Assembly: GCF_020497125.1 (NCBI RefSeq)
Contig: NC_059079.1
Location: 12,047,553-12,111,552 of the forward strand
Source: Mauremys mutica
Taxonomy: Eukaryota > Chordata > Testudines > Geoemydidae
DNA: 64,000 nucleotides
Reading direction: 5' to 3'
Shown here: positions 49,656 to 62,700 of the stretch, piece by piece
How the letters are laid out: each line of letters starts with the position of its first letter
Position numbering within the stretch: the stretch's first letter is position 1
Translations under genes and position numbers: made by a program
The notes under the pieces: generated by a model
What the model saw: the letters and a program-made list of their open reading frames with translations, nothing else
Databases searched by the model: none
Told to the model about the DNA's origin: nothing

Positions 49656-52600
49656 CACCTATGCCGAGCCCTACTAAGTCTATGGGGATCTACACAGCTG
49701 TAAGAATGCACCTACACAATTCTCATTGCAGCATGGGTGCCTTAAATAAAGCTTGGCATGATAGTTTTCAGTATGTCCTTCCCTAGCACCACTAAAAAGA
49801 TCAGCCTGCAATCTAGCTATTTTCCTAAATATGTTTGGAGCAGTGACCTCTGCTGGCAAACAAAAAGATTTGAAAAGGGTATCTGCTGTCCTGTTCACAC
49901 AGACCATTAAACTAAGCTAACCTCCTCCAAAACACCCCCATAAAATTACACTGTGCTAGCTTAGCATTGGATATCCTATGCATGGCTGAATTACAGTGGA
50001 AAGTGATCCTTAGATATAATTTGTATCAGCCTTGGACTTCCTTCAGCTTGAAAGGAGCTATATAAACTCCCCAAATCCTACCAAGTTCTCCCCTGAATTA
50101 CCACCATGTACCAAATACATTAGCCAGTGGATGGTGCTTAAGAACCATTAGACTGTGCAAACAATAGATGTGATGCATGACATTTTGACACCTCGTGGGA
50201 GCTTTATGCTGCATCTTGTATTAGTTGTATGATCCATCACTTTTGCTCAGCAAGCTCCATTACTTTAGGGAAGTTTACAATTGTTGATAAACTGGAGAAG
50301 AAACAACAAATTCATTAGTCATAGGTTGAGACTCTGAAAAGTTAAAAACAAACAACATCAAAAGTAGAGAAAAACAGGACAGGAGGGGAAAGACAGCTGA
50401 TAGCCTTTGCAGCTATGTGTGTCCAAAGGGCTGATCAAGGAAGGAGGCACTGACCTAGAAGCCAGTCATGCCTCTCAGCAGTTGGGAGCTGGGCTGCTTC
50501 ACAAAAAGCTATTTGTATGTTACAGACATTGTGCCTTGCTCAATGCAGTCTCCGTCCAAGAACACTACGCTGAAGGCTGAGACCGCTTCATTTCAGAGAT
50601 GTATTTAGGCTTTGAGCAGAGGTTGAGAAATCATGCACCAGTTTTCCAGAGAGAAAAGTGCTCAGACCAACCAGTTAAATCTCAAAGTTTATCTACCTTT
50701 GCCTACTAATCCTCTATTGATACTTTGTTCATTCATATACTTTTCAAAGTTTAACTTGGAAAGTAAGAGGGGGTGCATAGGTTTGTAAATAGCAAAGTTA
50801 ATTTTACAATCCCACTTCAATGATTACATATAATAGTCATACAGACCCCAGAAACCTTTATTTTAAAAGAAAACTGTGCACTTCAGCAGAATCTAGTTAA
50901 AGCTGCACCCAGCTCATTTCAGATACTCTGCTACTTAACCTTTTTAGAAAGGTGACTGGTTCATAAAGTTCTCACCACAACCAACCCCACTGGGTTGGAT
51001 TTACTTTCACTTTCAACAGACACCACAGTAAACTGCAACAGCTCAGCCAAACTGGTCTAGCCAGCTGCTGTATGCAGTTTGCCTTATATGAATTGAAATA
51101 ATTTAGTGACCAATTGTAGAAATGTTTTGCAATTTCTTCTCCAGACTGAGGCTGCCGTGATGGAAAGGACAAAGAATCCCAATTTCATTTCAGACACAGG
51201 TTACTAATAAAGGGTATTTTTATTTAGAGACAATTGTATGTAAAAAGGCTGTAAATGTTGATCTATTAGGCCCTGAGGAAAGTAGTAAATTACCAGGCAG
51301 TAAAACACATTAAAGCAAAAGTGTTCTCCCCATGTCCATTTGGGCTGCACAGTAGTCACCTCTTCAGTTTGTTACAGAGTAGGCATATGGATTTTATACC
51401 ATTTAAAGAGATAACGCTAAACAAACAGAACTAATGCTGTATTTAACAGTTTCTCGTGCTCATAACCCTATCAAAAAATGTGCTTAAGGGCAATGCCACC
51501 AGGGGTAAAGCTATGAAGAGACACACATGGACGCTTCTGTGACTTAATAGCCACCCTTTTGAGCAGAGAGCTGTAGCTTTTTAAAGAAATCACACAGTAA
51601 TCAGTTCTTGCCTTGCAAAGTACCTCTCCAGCTAGTGCACACAGGGTTCAGTGAATTCTACTCTGCAGTAGTTGGCGGAAGATGTGGAAATCTCCATTGC
51701 AAAACAAGGGGGGGACCAACCGCAAACATTTAGTTTCAGACAGAAGTCTGCATTTTAAGACTCCTGGTATTAGCCATAATACAGTTGGTTACAACTCACA
51801 GCACGAGTGCTTCCTCATGTGCACCTTCCTATTGTACTGCTAAGAAAAAAGGTGCCAATTTTTTTAACTGTTTGATACTTTTAACAAAAACCACTTGAAC
51901 AAGAGACAGTTCTCAGATGCAACTCATTCAGTTACCAGACCATATTTTGGCCCAGGTGCACTGTGTAATAATGAAAAATGAGTAAGTCAAATTACAAAAA
52001 AGCCAAACAGGCAAGAACAATAAGGTCTACCTGGCATTTGGGCAGGATTTAATTCAGTGAAAACCTTTAATTATGTGGGATTTAAACATCAAGTCCTTAA
52101 ATTGAGGTTATCAGTTTACAGTAAACGCCAAGATATATTTGGCTCTAAAGTGGATAATGTACCTCAATATCAAAGCTGAGAACCCTGACATGTAGGTACT
52201 ATAGTAATATGATGAATTCCTGAGAGTTTTACTAATTAGAGCACCATACATGTCTCGTTTGTTTTTTTAAACATAAAACCCTAACAGGTCACTGCAGAAT
52301 GTACTACTTGCTATCTGTCATCAAGTCACTTGTTCCTCACACCAACAGAGCTATTAAAAGCCAGTTACATGAGCAAGACCTGTCCTATCCAAATTCCTTT
52401 GCAAATATGAGTTAGCATTAGGGCCATGTTCTAATATTGGTTACACTGGTGTAAGACAGGTACGGCCGCTGAAGGAATGGAGTTAAACCAAGGGAAACGA
52501 CTTGAATCTATATCCACCACCACCACCCTGAATCCATTTGTAAGTGTTCAGTTTGCTTTTTTGCTGAAAATATTGCAGCTGCATCTCAGGATTTCTTATT

Positions 52601-53160
52601 ACATATATTTGTGGTGTGGTGCCTGCACTGTTAAATACATTAATACACTTGTGTGCAGTTATTTTATCTTTAAGAGGTAGTGTGGTCCCTTCAAATGTGA
52701 TGAGACAGTTGCTTACATTTAACTGATGCTCGGAAGTTACCAAAATTTGTTTTCCATGTGAGGCAGATATTGAAATGTTAGGATGAAATGCTATCACCAA
52801 AATACACCTTCATATTTCTTGCTTACCATTCTAACAAAAAGGTTGTCAATTCAAACTTTTTGAGCTGAGCCTCAGAATTGCTACTAGGAAAGCTTTACTA
52901 ACTTTACTGTTTTCCACATGTCTTTATGTAGATCAATTTAAAAACCACTCATCAGTAACAATTCTGCAAACCCTCTTGAAACTAAAATCCAAGTTGATAG
53001 TTTCTCAAACTATATAGTTTACAAATTAAACAGTACTTGCTTGTGTTCTTTAGATATGGCTTTCATGCTCACCATTTTGTTTTGCAGATATTTTGCCATC
53101 AGACAGAAATGTTGCCCCTTTTATCCTGTAGCATAACATACATACTTTTGAATCACTTAA
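49656..53160. other. Intergenic DNA downstream of NDC1
   Basis: This is AT-rich, repeat-poor sequence without a recognised gene. Alternative NDC1 3' ends could lie here because minus-strand AATAAA-like hexamers are present (for example at 51216-51225). A CAC trinucleotide run lies near 52515-52530. Confidence 0.5.
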
Positions 53161-53191
53161 AGCACCAACTCCTTGCACTAAACAGTGCAAA

Positions 53192-53302
53192 GGGCCAGAT
53201 CTACAAAGGTATTCAGGTGCCTAAAGATGCACACAGGTGCCTAGTGTAAGTATTACAAGGGGCCTAGCTGCATCTTTAAGCGCCTTTGCGAATCTGCCCC
53301 CC
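53192..53302. mobile_element. Short fold-back MITE
   Basis: The inverted ends GGGCCAGATCTACAAAGG and, reversed, GGGGCAGATTCGCAAAGG are each followed by a TTAAAGATGCA-type block. It is about 110 bp and lies just beyond the 3' end of NDC1. Confidence 0.75.
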
Positions 53303-53454
53303 CTTCTTTAATATCAACTGCCAGGCAAAACATACCTAGTAAAACAAGTGAAAAGTGACAAATTAACCCTGTTCTCCTCAAAAGCAGGTACTAATCTCAT
53401 AAAACAACAACTGAGGTTTCTTCAACTGCCAAGAATATTTAAACTAAGATTTTT

Positions 53455-53691
53455 TTTAAAAAAAAGAGCTTTATTATACAAAAGATCAAGTAAAGTGATC
53501 CAAAACAGAAGTTTTTTGTAATTCTGCTAAGAGTTGCACTCCATGATTTACATTTAAAAGACACTTTTTGAAAAGGCCACCAAACAAGACAGGAAGACTG
53601 ATTAGTCCCACTTTCTTCCAGTTCAAGAATGCTAAACATATACTGTCCATCTGTAGCAGTATCAGCAATGTAACCTATTTAATTTACTTAA
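53455..53691 (-). other. NDC1: NDC1 3' untranslated region (short form)
   Basis: This is noncoding sequence between the NDC1 stop and the first canonical polyadenylation signal on the minus strand. It is AT-rich and only about 0.24 kb long. Longer 3' ends are possible: further AATAAA-type hexamers occur leftwards in the AT-rich 50.8-53.0 kb region. Confidence 0.55.
53470..53475 (-). terminator. NDC1: Candidate poly(A) signal of NDC1 (AATAAA)
   Basis: TTTATT on the plus strand reads AATAAA on the minus strand, about 220 bases after the NDC1 stop. A U-rich tract follows within 15 bases on the minus strand, as expected for a downstream element. Use of this site is inferred. Confidence 0.5.
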
Positions 53692-53755
53692 CTATTCTTT
53701 GAACTCCAAGAACTGCTGAAGTCTTTTCTTATGCTCTGCAGACACTTGAACTGCA
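53692..53755 (-). CDS. NDC1: NDC1 last coding exon and stop codon
   Basis: The acceptor is ttgttctag, and the first base completes the Asn codon split by the intron. The exon encodes [20 protein letters not shown] and ends in TAG at 53692-53694. The C-terminus has the same length as human NDC1, with a few conservative changes such as V and K for A and Q. Confidence 0.95.
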
Positions 53756-56700
53756 CTAGAACAAAATAGAAGCATAAAATTTTACATTAATGTTACATCA
53801 ACTGTAGAGCAAAGCCTCATAGGTCAAAACATTTTAAGCACAAGTTGAAATCAATAGTTGGGAGTCCATTAGAAATCTAGAAAACCCAGCTGTGTTATAT
53901 AATAAAAACCTACATTCAAATATTAAGGGCAAAGACAAGCAAATTCAGATTTGGAGTTGGATACTTCTTCTTAAATCTGCTCTCATGTATGAAAGTATTA
54001 AATAGTTTTAATTACTTAAATATATTTGTTCTTTTAAACGAGATCCTAAACAGTAATTCACTTATAAGCTCCTTCAGTATTTAACAAATTCATGCACATC
54101 TTATCCCAATGTAAACAATCTATTTTAAATATATCTGAAGTCTGCAAAGGAAAAATCCCTTATAAAGTAGGGATTGCTCATGTGTTACTGTTACTTTCAA
54201 AGTTAATAGCACGGTGGCCAAATGCCAACAGAAGAATGATGATCTCATAGTTCATGTAACTTCCATCAACCCGCATGTCCACAAATTAGGAATGAGGCTG
54301 CCTATTGCTTTTACAACAGCACAGCCTGACAGTCAAAGCCCCATGTTTGGGGGCTACTAGGACTCTACAGATGATTATCCCTGTGAATAATACATATTCA
54401 TTGTCATTAGAAGGGGGAATTGGGAAAATTCCCTTTGTGTTTTCAACAGCTAAAAATTGTTACTAGATGCCCTGTAAAGGTCCTATTCATGGGACTTCCC
54501 TTTCCATAGGTACACTTGGGCCACGTCTACACTTACAAGCTTACAGCTATGCCGCTGTAAGAGCTCTGGTGTAGCCATGTTATTGACATAATAAAACCAG
54601 CTCAATGAGCAGCGAAAGCTATGGTGGTGGGAAAGCATCTCCTGCCAACATAGCACTGTGCACATGAGTGCTTATGCCGGCAAAACTTTTGTTGCTCAGG
54701 GGTGTGAAAAAACCACCCCCCGAGCAACAAAAAAGTTTTTTTTTTACATAAGTGCTAGTGTAGACATGACCTTTGTCACTACATTCACTTAAACAGAACT
54801 AAGCAGGTAGCTGCCAATACAAAAGGCCTTACTTTAGATGTTCTCCAAAAGTAGTAGTGATCCGGTATATCGCAGTTTTCAGGGATGCTCTAAGCGCAAA
54901 TCGTAGCGTTTTGTAGGAGGTATCCATCAGACTTCCCGAAATCCTGGGAGGTTTGCTAGAAGCATGAGGCAGCTTGAAATGCTTATCTACAACCTGGATT
55001 GACAAGTGAATGAGAAGAACTGTTCTGCTGAATCCATTTCAAACGAACTCTAGTAGCACAGGCGGTTGTGCCAAGCAAAGCAAAGAGACTAACAGCAAAT
55101 TCAGAAGTTTCACCACTGACAAGTAAAAAAGATTGGAGACAGCTTGACCCAGCATTCCTTCTGCATCTTGGCCAATGGAAATACAGGAGCAGACTTTGTA
55201 AACTGAGATTCTCCATTTATGGATTCTTTAAATGTTGAACATAGTACAAACACTGCAGTAGAAGGAACAATTCCCAACTTTGCCATGACTAATCTTTTAG
55301 AAATAAGGAAGCATTTCCATTGCATGTTTTTAGAATGCCTTATGCTGAAGAATTTTAATTACCTCTAAAATTCTGAGAATCTGCCATTAAGACGGAACAG
55401 TGATTATAATAAATGGCACTTAACATTACCTTGGAGACACGTGTGTGATTAACACACTCCCAAACATATCATATAGTGATATGATAATTGATTCTAAAGT
55501 AATCTCTAATATTTGCTGAGAAACATGAAACAGGTTTGATCTCCTGAAATGTGTTGGCTCTGTAATTGAAATGCTGTATGTTACATGTGATCAAGTTGAA
55601 GAATAAATCCTAAACACTTCTGTTGACACTATAATAATTACTTCCATGAGACAATGTTTATAATTGAGCATTTTGTATCGTCTATTTAAAAACGTTCCAA
55701 GTGTAATGTCAGTTAAGAAAGATCTAATGAGGTATTTATTCAGTCTAAAAAAGGACTCTGGTGCTTTGTTTAGCTTAACTGAAGATTATGATAAGCCATT
55801 TTAAGTGGCGACATAATAGTTTCATTTTATAGTCAGTCAGCAGTGCCAGTGAGACACAGGAAAATGAACAGGAAAACTTCCCCCTTGAATTAGTTTTGCA
55901 CTAAGGAGATGTCAAGGATCCTCACCTCCTGAAGAGTCAGTAAGGTATTCAGAATAGCCGGCAATGTAGTCTGGACAACTCCAAATCGGTCTTCAGTAAA
56001 TGAGGCCGCAACCAAACGGGATAAACCTCCAAGCAAAGAAAGAGGTTACTATTAAGTCTAATATAACTAAGACCTAACTCATCTTGATTTAGCCTCCAGA
56101 AATGGAACAAATATGCCTCAATTTTAGGGATATAATGGGCCGGATTCTGGCCCCCACTGCAGTTTACAGCAACTGCAACCTGAAGATTCCACTAGTGTGG
56201 GGGAGATTCCTTTAAGTACAGTGCAGCCAGGTGCAGGTTACAGCAGTCCTGAGGCTGCTCTAACTTGCTCCATGGTATAAACTATCCCCAGATTTGTTGC
56301 CTTAGCTGCACATCTACATTTGCTGCCTTCCCCATCACCTTGCAAGTCTTACACTTAGAGCTATGGAGCTAGTTCTGGTGATAGCTAACCAAGCATTATC
56401 CAGTTAGGAACCATTAATAGTTAATTAACCCACACTGCCCATTTTGCATGGGCAATACTTTCTCCACATAATGGTAAAACTTCCACTTTATTCTTTTAAA
56501 TCCCTTCTCAAAATGTACCTCTGCCATGATACCCACAAGTCACTTCCATCTGGCACTGGCAGGTAAATGGCAAGCTGTCACATCTGTTTAATTTATAGTT
56601 CTTATCCTCCTGCAACTCACCTCACCCCTTTTGCCTTTTGAATTCTGCCTTGTGTAAATTGCCAGTTTTCTAGTGCAGGGACTGAGTCATTATTTTGCTG

Positions 56701-59700
56701 TACAGTGCCTGCCCTAGCACAACATAACATAATAGAATACTAACATAATATAATCACTCAATTATGTAGGTCATGACTAGGCAGATTGCCAGCAGGAATT
56801 ATTGCTATAATATCTATTGCTCAAGTATCTCGATTTTTAAAAAAAAAAAACAAAACACCTCTCCAAACTGGGCAAATAGCTATCTGATGCAACCATGTGT
56901 TTTCATCGCTGTTACCTTTGTTCTCTCCACTCCATCTCCCTCCATCTGTTGTTACTTCCACCTATTGTTTGTCTTACATCAGGAATCAGAACATTCAAAA
57001 ACCAGTGGAAGAACACTTCAACCTCTCTGGTCACTCAGTAACAGACTTAAAGGTGGCAATTTTGCAACAGAAACAGCCCCTTTTGTGGGCTTGTATTACA
57101 AGTTCAATGTTGCATACACTTCACTAACACAAAAGTAATTTGTTGCCCCAGGTGGGTATCAGCAGCGGGGATTAAACCAAGGTTTTTCAGATCTAAACCC
57201 ATTAACATCTACTGCTTGAGCCAAGAGATCCAAGTCTGCTAGCTCAAAGCCAGTAGCAGATTCAGATCTTATAGTCCAGCCACTCGAGGTGGACAAAACA
57301 GCCACACCGTGTGAGTGTGGGTTATACTTACAAGAGAAGGCCTTTATTTAAATCCATTTACATAGTAATGGATACAGCAAGTCTGGAATTGGAGCCTTTC
57401 ATGATGTCCACTGCTGTTGTACCACAAACCCAGAATAACGAACACAAATTCAAATGGAAGTTGCTTACCTTCTAATGCCCAAATGTGCATTTGGGCATCA
57501 GAAAAGACAGCCTGGATCGAGGCCTCTGGATGCTAAGGAGAAAGCATAAGATTTCAGAAAAATATATGGGTTTCCCCCCACCGACAACCAGCCATCACAG
57601 TTTTTTGTTCAAATACGACCCCACACATTATTTAACAAGACTATAAATGCATGCCCAGTTTACACAGTTGTACAGTGTAGTCCCCACCGGAAAAGACTTG
57701 CTATTGAGTTTTATTGGCATCTACTATAGGTGCTGTAGGGACCGAAGCATTTAACTGGGACTTGCCTGCTCTAAATAGTTATAGCACGCTCATCTCCACT
57801 GCAGCTAATGTCCACCATGGGATCTGTTTGCCTGCACAAAATAAGCACACTTCAAAATGCTGGGCAGACCTACCCCAGGATGTGGCAAGCTACTTGTATT
57901 TATGTACCACCTCCCACCCTGGCAGAAAAGGCTGCAGGACCCACCTGTAAAACAAGCAGATCTCAGGAGATGCATGGGAGGCCAGGGCCATTTAAAAGCC
58001 CTGAACATGCACACTAGCTCTGCCCCCCCTAGTGGACCCCAGATTCCTGATTGCAGTTGCCCACGAAAATCATGAGTGGGGGCTTTACAAAAAATAAGGC
58101 TATATAATCTGTTCTAACTTCAATGGGGCTTGAGCAGCGCTTAATTTGTAATGAAAGAGGTGTCAGGGCTGACGCAGTTTTTTTACTTTCATAACAGACA
58201 CACCAAGCCCAGAGGTGCTGGGGCTCTGACCTGCCAAGCCCAGAGGTGCCGGGGCTCTGACCTGGCACAAATTAAGCACTGTGCTTGAGGGACAATGTAC
58301 ATGCCATAGCTCCCCTGACTGACCCAATATGGCCCACTCTCTACCCCAGACTTCACAAAGGTCTCTGTGGGGCCAGGACTGGGAGGCATAAAAATTGCCA
58401 TGAGGCAGCTGAACCCCTCCCTTGATACTAGGCAGAGGAGAAGCTCTGCATGCAGAGGGTCCCCTCTATGCAGAGACCTGGGGGAACAAGACCTGGCCCA
58501 GTGGTAACGCTCATTTAAGTCTACAAAAGATTAAAATCAGAACTAAAGGAAATCCTTTGAATAATTCTATCATGTTATTGGATCATGGATTATGCGGATT
58601 GCTGATTTGGGGCCTGTCAAACTAAATCTACACAATTTAAAAAAAAAATGCTAAGCTCTACCTATTTATTTTATTTAAACTTTTGTGCCAATATTACGAT
58701 TAAAAAAAAGTTTCCAGCAAGTTGACCCTCTCTGCTGAAAAGATTTATGAAAAGTTCCCGTGGTTTGTCCACATCACAAGAACCAACCCCCTAAGAAGTC
58801 TGGTTTTAACTAGTATAACACTAGAGACTTATCTAGCAGTTAGTATAGTGATATGAAGTCAGGATTCCTAAATTCTAATCTTGGCCCTGATGATGGAATG
58901 TGGAAATTGCAACGGATGCACCTCAGTTTACTTGTGTGAAAGAACAGTTTTGTTTCTATACATGATTCCAATATTGGAGGCTTCAGTACAACAGTACATA
59001 AAACGCAGTAAGACTCTAGAATAAAAGATGTTCTAGAAATGTTACTACCAAATTTAGAGGGTTCACTTAATACAGGATTAGAACCCACTTCTGCCCATGT
59101 GTTTCTGGTGTACCCAACCAAATGCTGTCACAAAACATACATTCATCCTTACCTTGCTGAAGAAATACATTATCAGCACTCGTTTTGACAAGAAATTCCT
59201 AACCTGAGTAAGAGAGCAAAAAAACCTCTGAAGATTAATATATAGGCAACATTTCTGATATGCAATTTAACACTTCCACAACCTTACAGTCCCTATATAT
59301 GGAGAAGAGTGTTTTGAAGAATTAGGGTTGTTTTAAAAAACATGTTTTTAAATTAAAAATTAGGTCAGCTAATCTGAGGAGAAAGGTCATACAATAAAAT
59401 GAAGTTTCCCTTTTTTAAAAAAAAAAAAAAGGAAAAAACCCCACAATCTTGCATGCTACATACAAAAACAGGAGATGGTTTTAACTGGTTTGTACTGCAA
59501 TTTTTACTCCACCTGCTCTTGCTTGTTCTGGAGCCATGTATAAATAAAGCTTGGCTGTATTGCTTCATTACCAATTCTTGCAACAGAAATCACAGGGAAG
59601 GACGCTGGATGAGAGCCATTCATTTGCAGATCTACAAGAGAAATCCAACCAAGTTAGAGAAAAATAGCTACTCTTCCCCACGGAGCAATCATTCAACTCC

Positions 59701-62700
59701 AAAGACAAGGATTTGTACAGTCAAGACAATATTCCAATTATACTGAAAGAGGAGGATGACAGGGGATTGAAACCGAAGATCCCCACCTGAACTTGATGTC
59801 CACAGCTTTGGTCCTCTTCTCATAACATGAGGACTTTGGACTGATCCATGCCAAGGAGAGTTTAAATCCAGAATTCCAGCCTTGCGATTTAGAGAAGGAG
59901 AACTGAAAGGTGAACCAAAAGAGCTTCCAAGATCAGATGTAGACAATGCCTTTAAAGGCAAGAGGGATGATTTAACCAGGGAAGGCATGTGGGTTCTAGA
60001 CACGACATTAGACCTCTGTGTCTGGAAGGCCATTTCTTCCATAACAGCTGCTTCTGGTGATAAAGAACACATTGCATGGAGACATACAGGCTGGCATGTG
60101 TCAACTCATTTTTCTACTAGTGTCTCCCCTAAGGTTACTATTCCCATAGCTATTTCAGCACACAATTTCTGATGAGAGTTCTTTATGCAAGACAGACTTC
60201 CAATGGAAACAGTGTATTACCACCATTACATTCAGAACCCTTACTTTTTAGTCTATATTCAATCTCATCTATGGATTTAAGAATTGCAAAAGCTAAGGGG
60301 GACCTTCATGGTTTTGTTGCGGTTTTTTGTTTTTCCAGGGGAAGGGGGGGGTAATAAACACTACCATCTATACACCTCAATACAGATTTGGATTTTCTGT
60401 ACGATATTTGTGCTTCCAGTTCTTATTCCAAGACAATTTGGTAAACAGGATGTCTATGTGTATCCTAGCCTCTCCTTAAGTGTTATTTGCACATTCCTAC
60501 ACCAACACTAGCTGAATCATAACAAACATCCCTCAAACTCCTACAGCAGGGGCAAGCGAATTTTTTGGCCTGAGGGCCATTTCCATTTCGGAAATTGTAC
60601 GGAGGCTGGTTAGGGGAGGCTGTGGCTCCCCAAACAAAACAACCAGGCATGGCATGGCCTCCACCCCCTACCTGCTTCTTGCCACCTGATGGCCCCCAGA
60701 ACCCTCACCCCGACTGCTCCCTGCCGCCCCATCCAACCCCTCCTCTCATTCCTGACTGCCCCTCCCTCCTCCCCCCCCACCCGGACCCCTGCCCCACCCA
60801 ACCACCCCTTCTCCCTAACCGCCCGGGGAACCCCAGCCTGACTGCCCCCCGCTGCTGCATCCAATCTCCCCTTTCCTTCCTGACTGCCCCCCCCCGGCAC
60901 CCCTGCACCCATTCAACCCAACCCTCGCCGTTCCTCACCCTCTGACTGCCCCCACCTCTATCCACACCCCCACCCCTTGACCACCATCCCAAACTCCCCT
61001 GCCCTCTATCTAGCCCACCTGCTCCCTGCCCCCTTACCATGCTGCCTGGAGCACAGGTGGTGCTACAGCAGTGCTGCCTGGCTGGAGCCAGCCACACCAC
61101 CGCACAGCACAGAGCACCGGGTCAGGACAGACTCTGTAGCTGCGCTGCCTAGCGGCCCAGAGCATTGCACCAGCAGCACGCTGAGGCTGTGGAGGTGGGG
61201 GAACAGTGGGGAAGGGACAGGGGGTGAGCCTCCCAGGGCAGAAGCTCAGGGGCTGGGCAGGAGAGGCCTGCAAGCCGAACGTAGCCCGTGGGCCGTAGTT
61301 TGCCCACCTCAGTCTTGTTCTAATGCTGTAGGACAAATTCTACCACCTTAAAACTAGCAACAGTAAATTACAGGCAGCACCAGAGTCAGAAAATGGGTTA
61401 TAGCAAGATTTTAGCCCTCTCTACAGCAGGTCCCACCACTTAGTAAAAAAAGAAGTAACAGTTTGACTTCCTTAAGCCACACAAATATGGAAGAAAAAAA
61501 AGACAACAAGAGTGCTGTTAAATGCACTAAGTAAACTGGAAAAGGTTCTCTCTCTCCAAGTTTTCTGTTTTAGTTCTCTTGGGTGTTACTTTTAACAAAA
61601 GATAGCTTAAAAATAATTGTTTTGTAACCTAACAGTGTTCCCTTAATACTTGAGAACAGTACTTGCTTCTCCATATCAATTTATACTAGTATTATTACAC
61701 TGCCCCTTACAATATAGCACGCCTTTTGGGGGTATGCCAGTTTAAAGCCCACCACAGCAGCTACTGTGAATCTTCTCTCATAAAAAGATACCTGAAAAGC
61801 TCAAGGATCTTCCTAATTCTCCTGTAGACGGCTGTTTCACTCTCCCATTTGTAGCTGCAGCTTCCTGCTGCATAATCAGCTTCTGTGTCAAGTCACTCAA
61901 AAGATTCAAGCACTCCTTTGATATTGCTGTCCAGTTGTGAGGATGCCCACCTACCAGGGAAACAGAAAAATTATTTGAAGGTACATCAGATGTTCTCTTT
62001 CTACTCAAGACACAGATACCGCCAAGCCTGTTTTGATGGTTGTGTTTATGTTCTACTTTTACTTTTAGTACAAGCTTAGAGAATTATCTGAAACATTAAA
62101 CTCCTAGGAAAGCCATGCTGCATTTTCACTGTGAGAGTTTTTAGTCACCTGATGTAACAGACTGTTGGCCAAATTCTAACCTTCAAGCCACATTCACTGC
62201 TCCCAGTAATCTCAATGAGAGTTGCATGGGTAGATTGGAGAGCTGAATTTGGGCCCATTAGTTGCTAAGTGATGTCAGTTATGGTAATAAACAGATGTGA
62301 AGCTAATCCATAACACCAGAATGCCTGATGAGGTGCAACAAAAGGTCCCCAATGGACTCAAGACAGTTTTTATTCAGCTCCTACGGCATATCTTAGTACA
62401 TGTTAGGAGTTTCATACACTTTATTTTTTTTATCACAGCCACTGCTTGCTTTCACAGCTGCAGGGTTGATTTGTTTTTTTATGCTTGGTTCCATCTCACT
62501 CTCATCCTCACACTAGGCTTTTATACACATCTGTTATTCTATTTGGTTTAAACTTATGATCTGTGATATCAATACCATTCTGCTTTTGATATTCTAGGAC
62601 CTATGTTTCCTCACAGTTGTCATTTTAAAAAAACGAACACACAGCAGGCACCAGTATTTGGGAAGTTTAGTAGAGGAGACAACACTATCAAGTCTTCTCC

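Noticed and set aside
59567..59572. GTAAT as a donor inside the NDC1 exon 59513-59631
   Set aside because: Reading through keeps frame into the conserved IYTWLQNK block, which a splice here would lose.
60595..61351. Frames of 100-131 codons on both strands in an NDC1 intron
   Set aside because: They derive from the C-rich MITE core.
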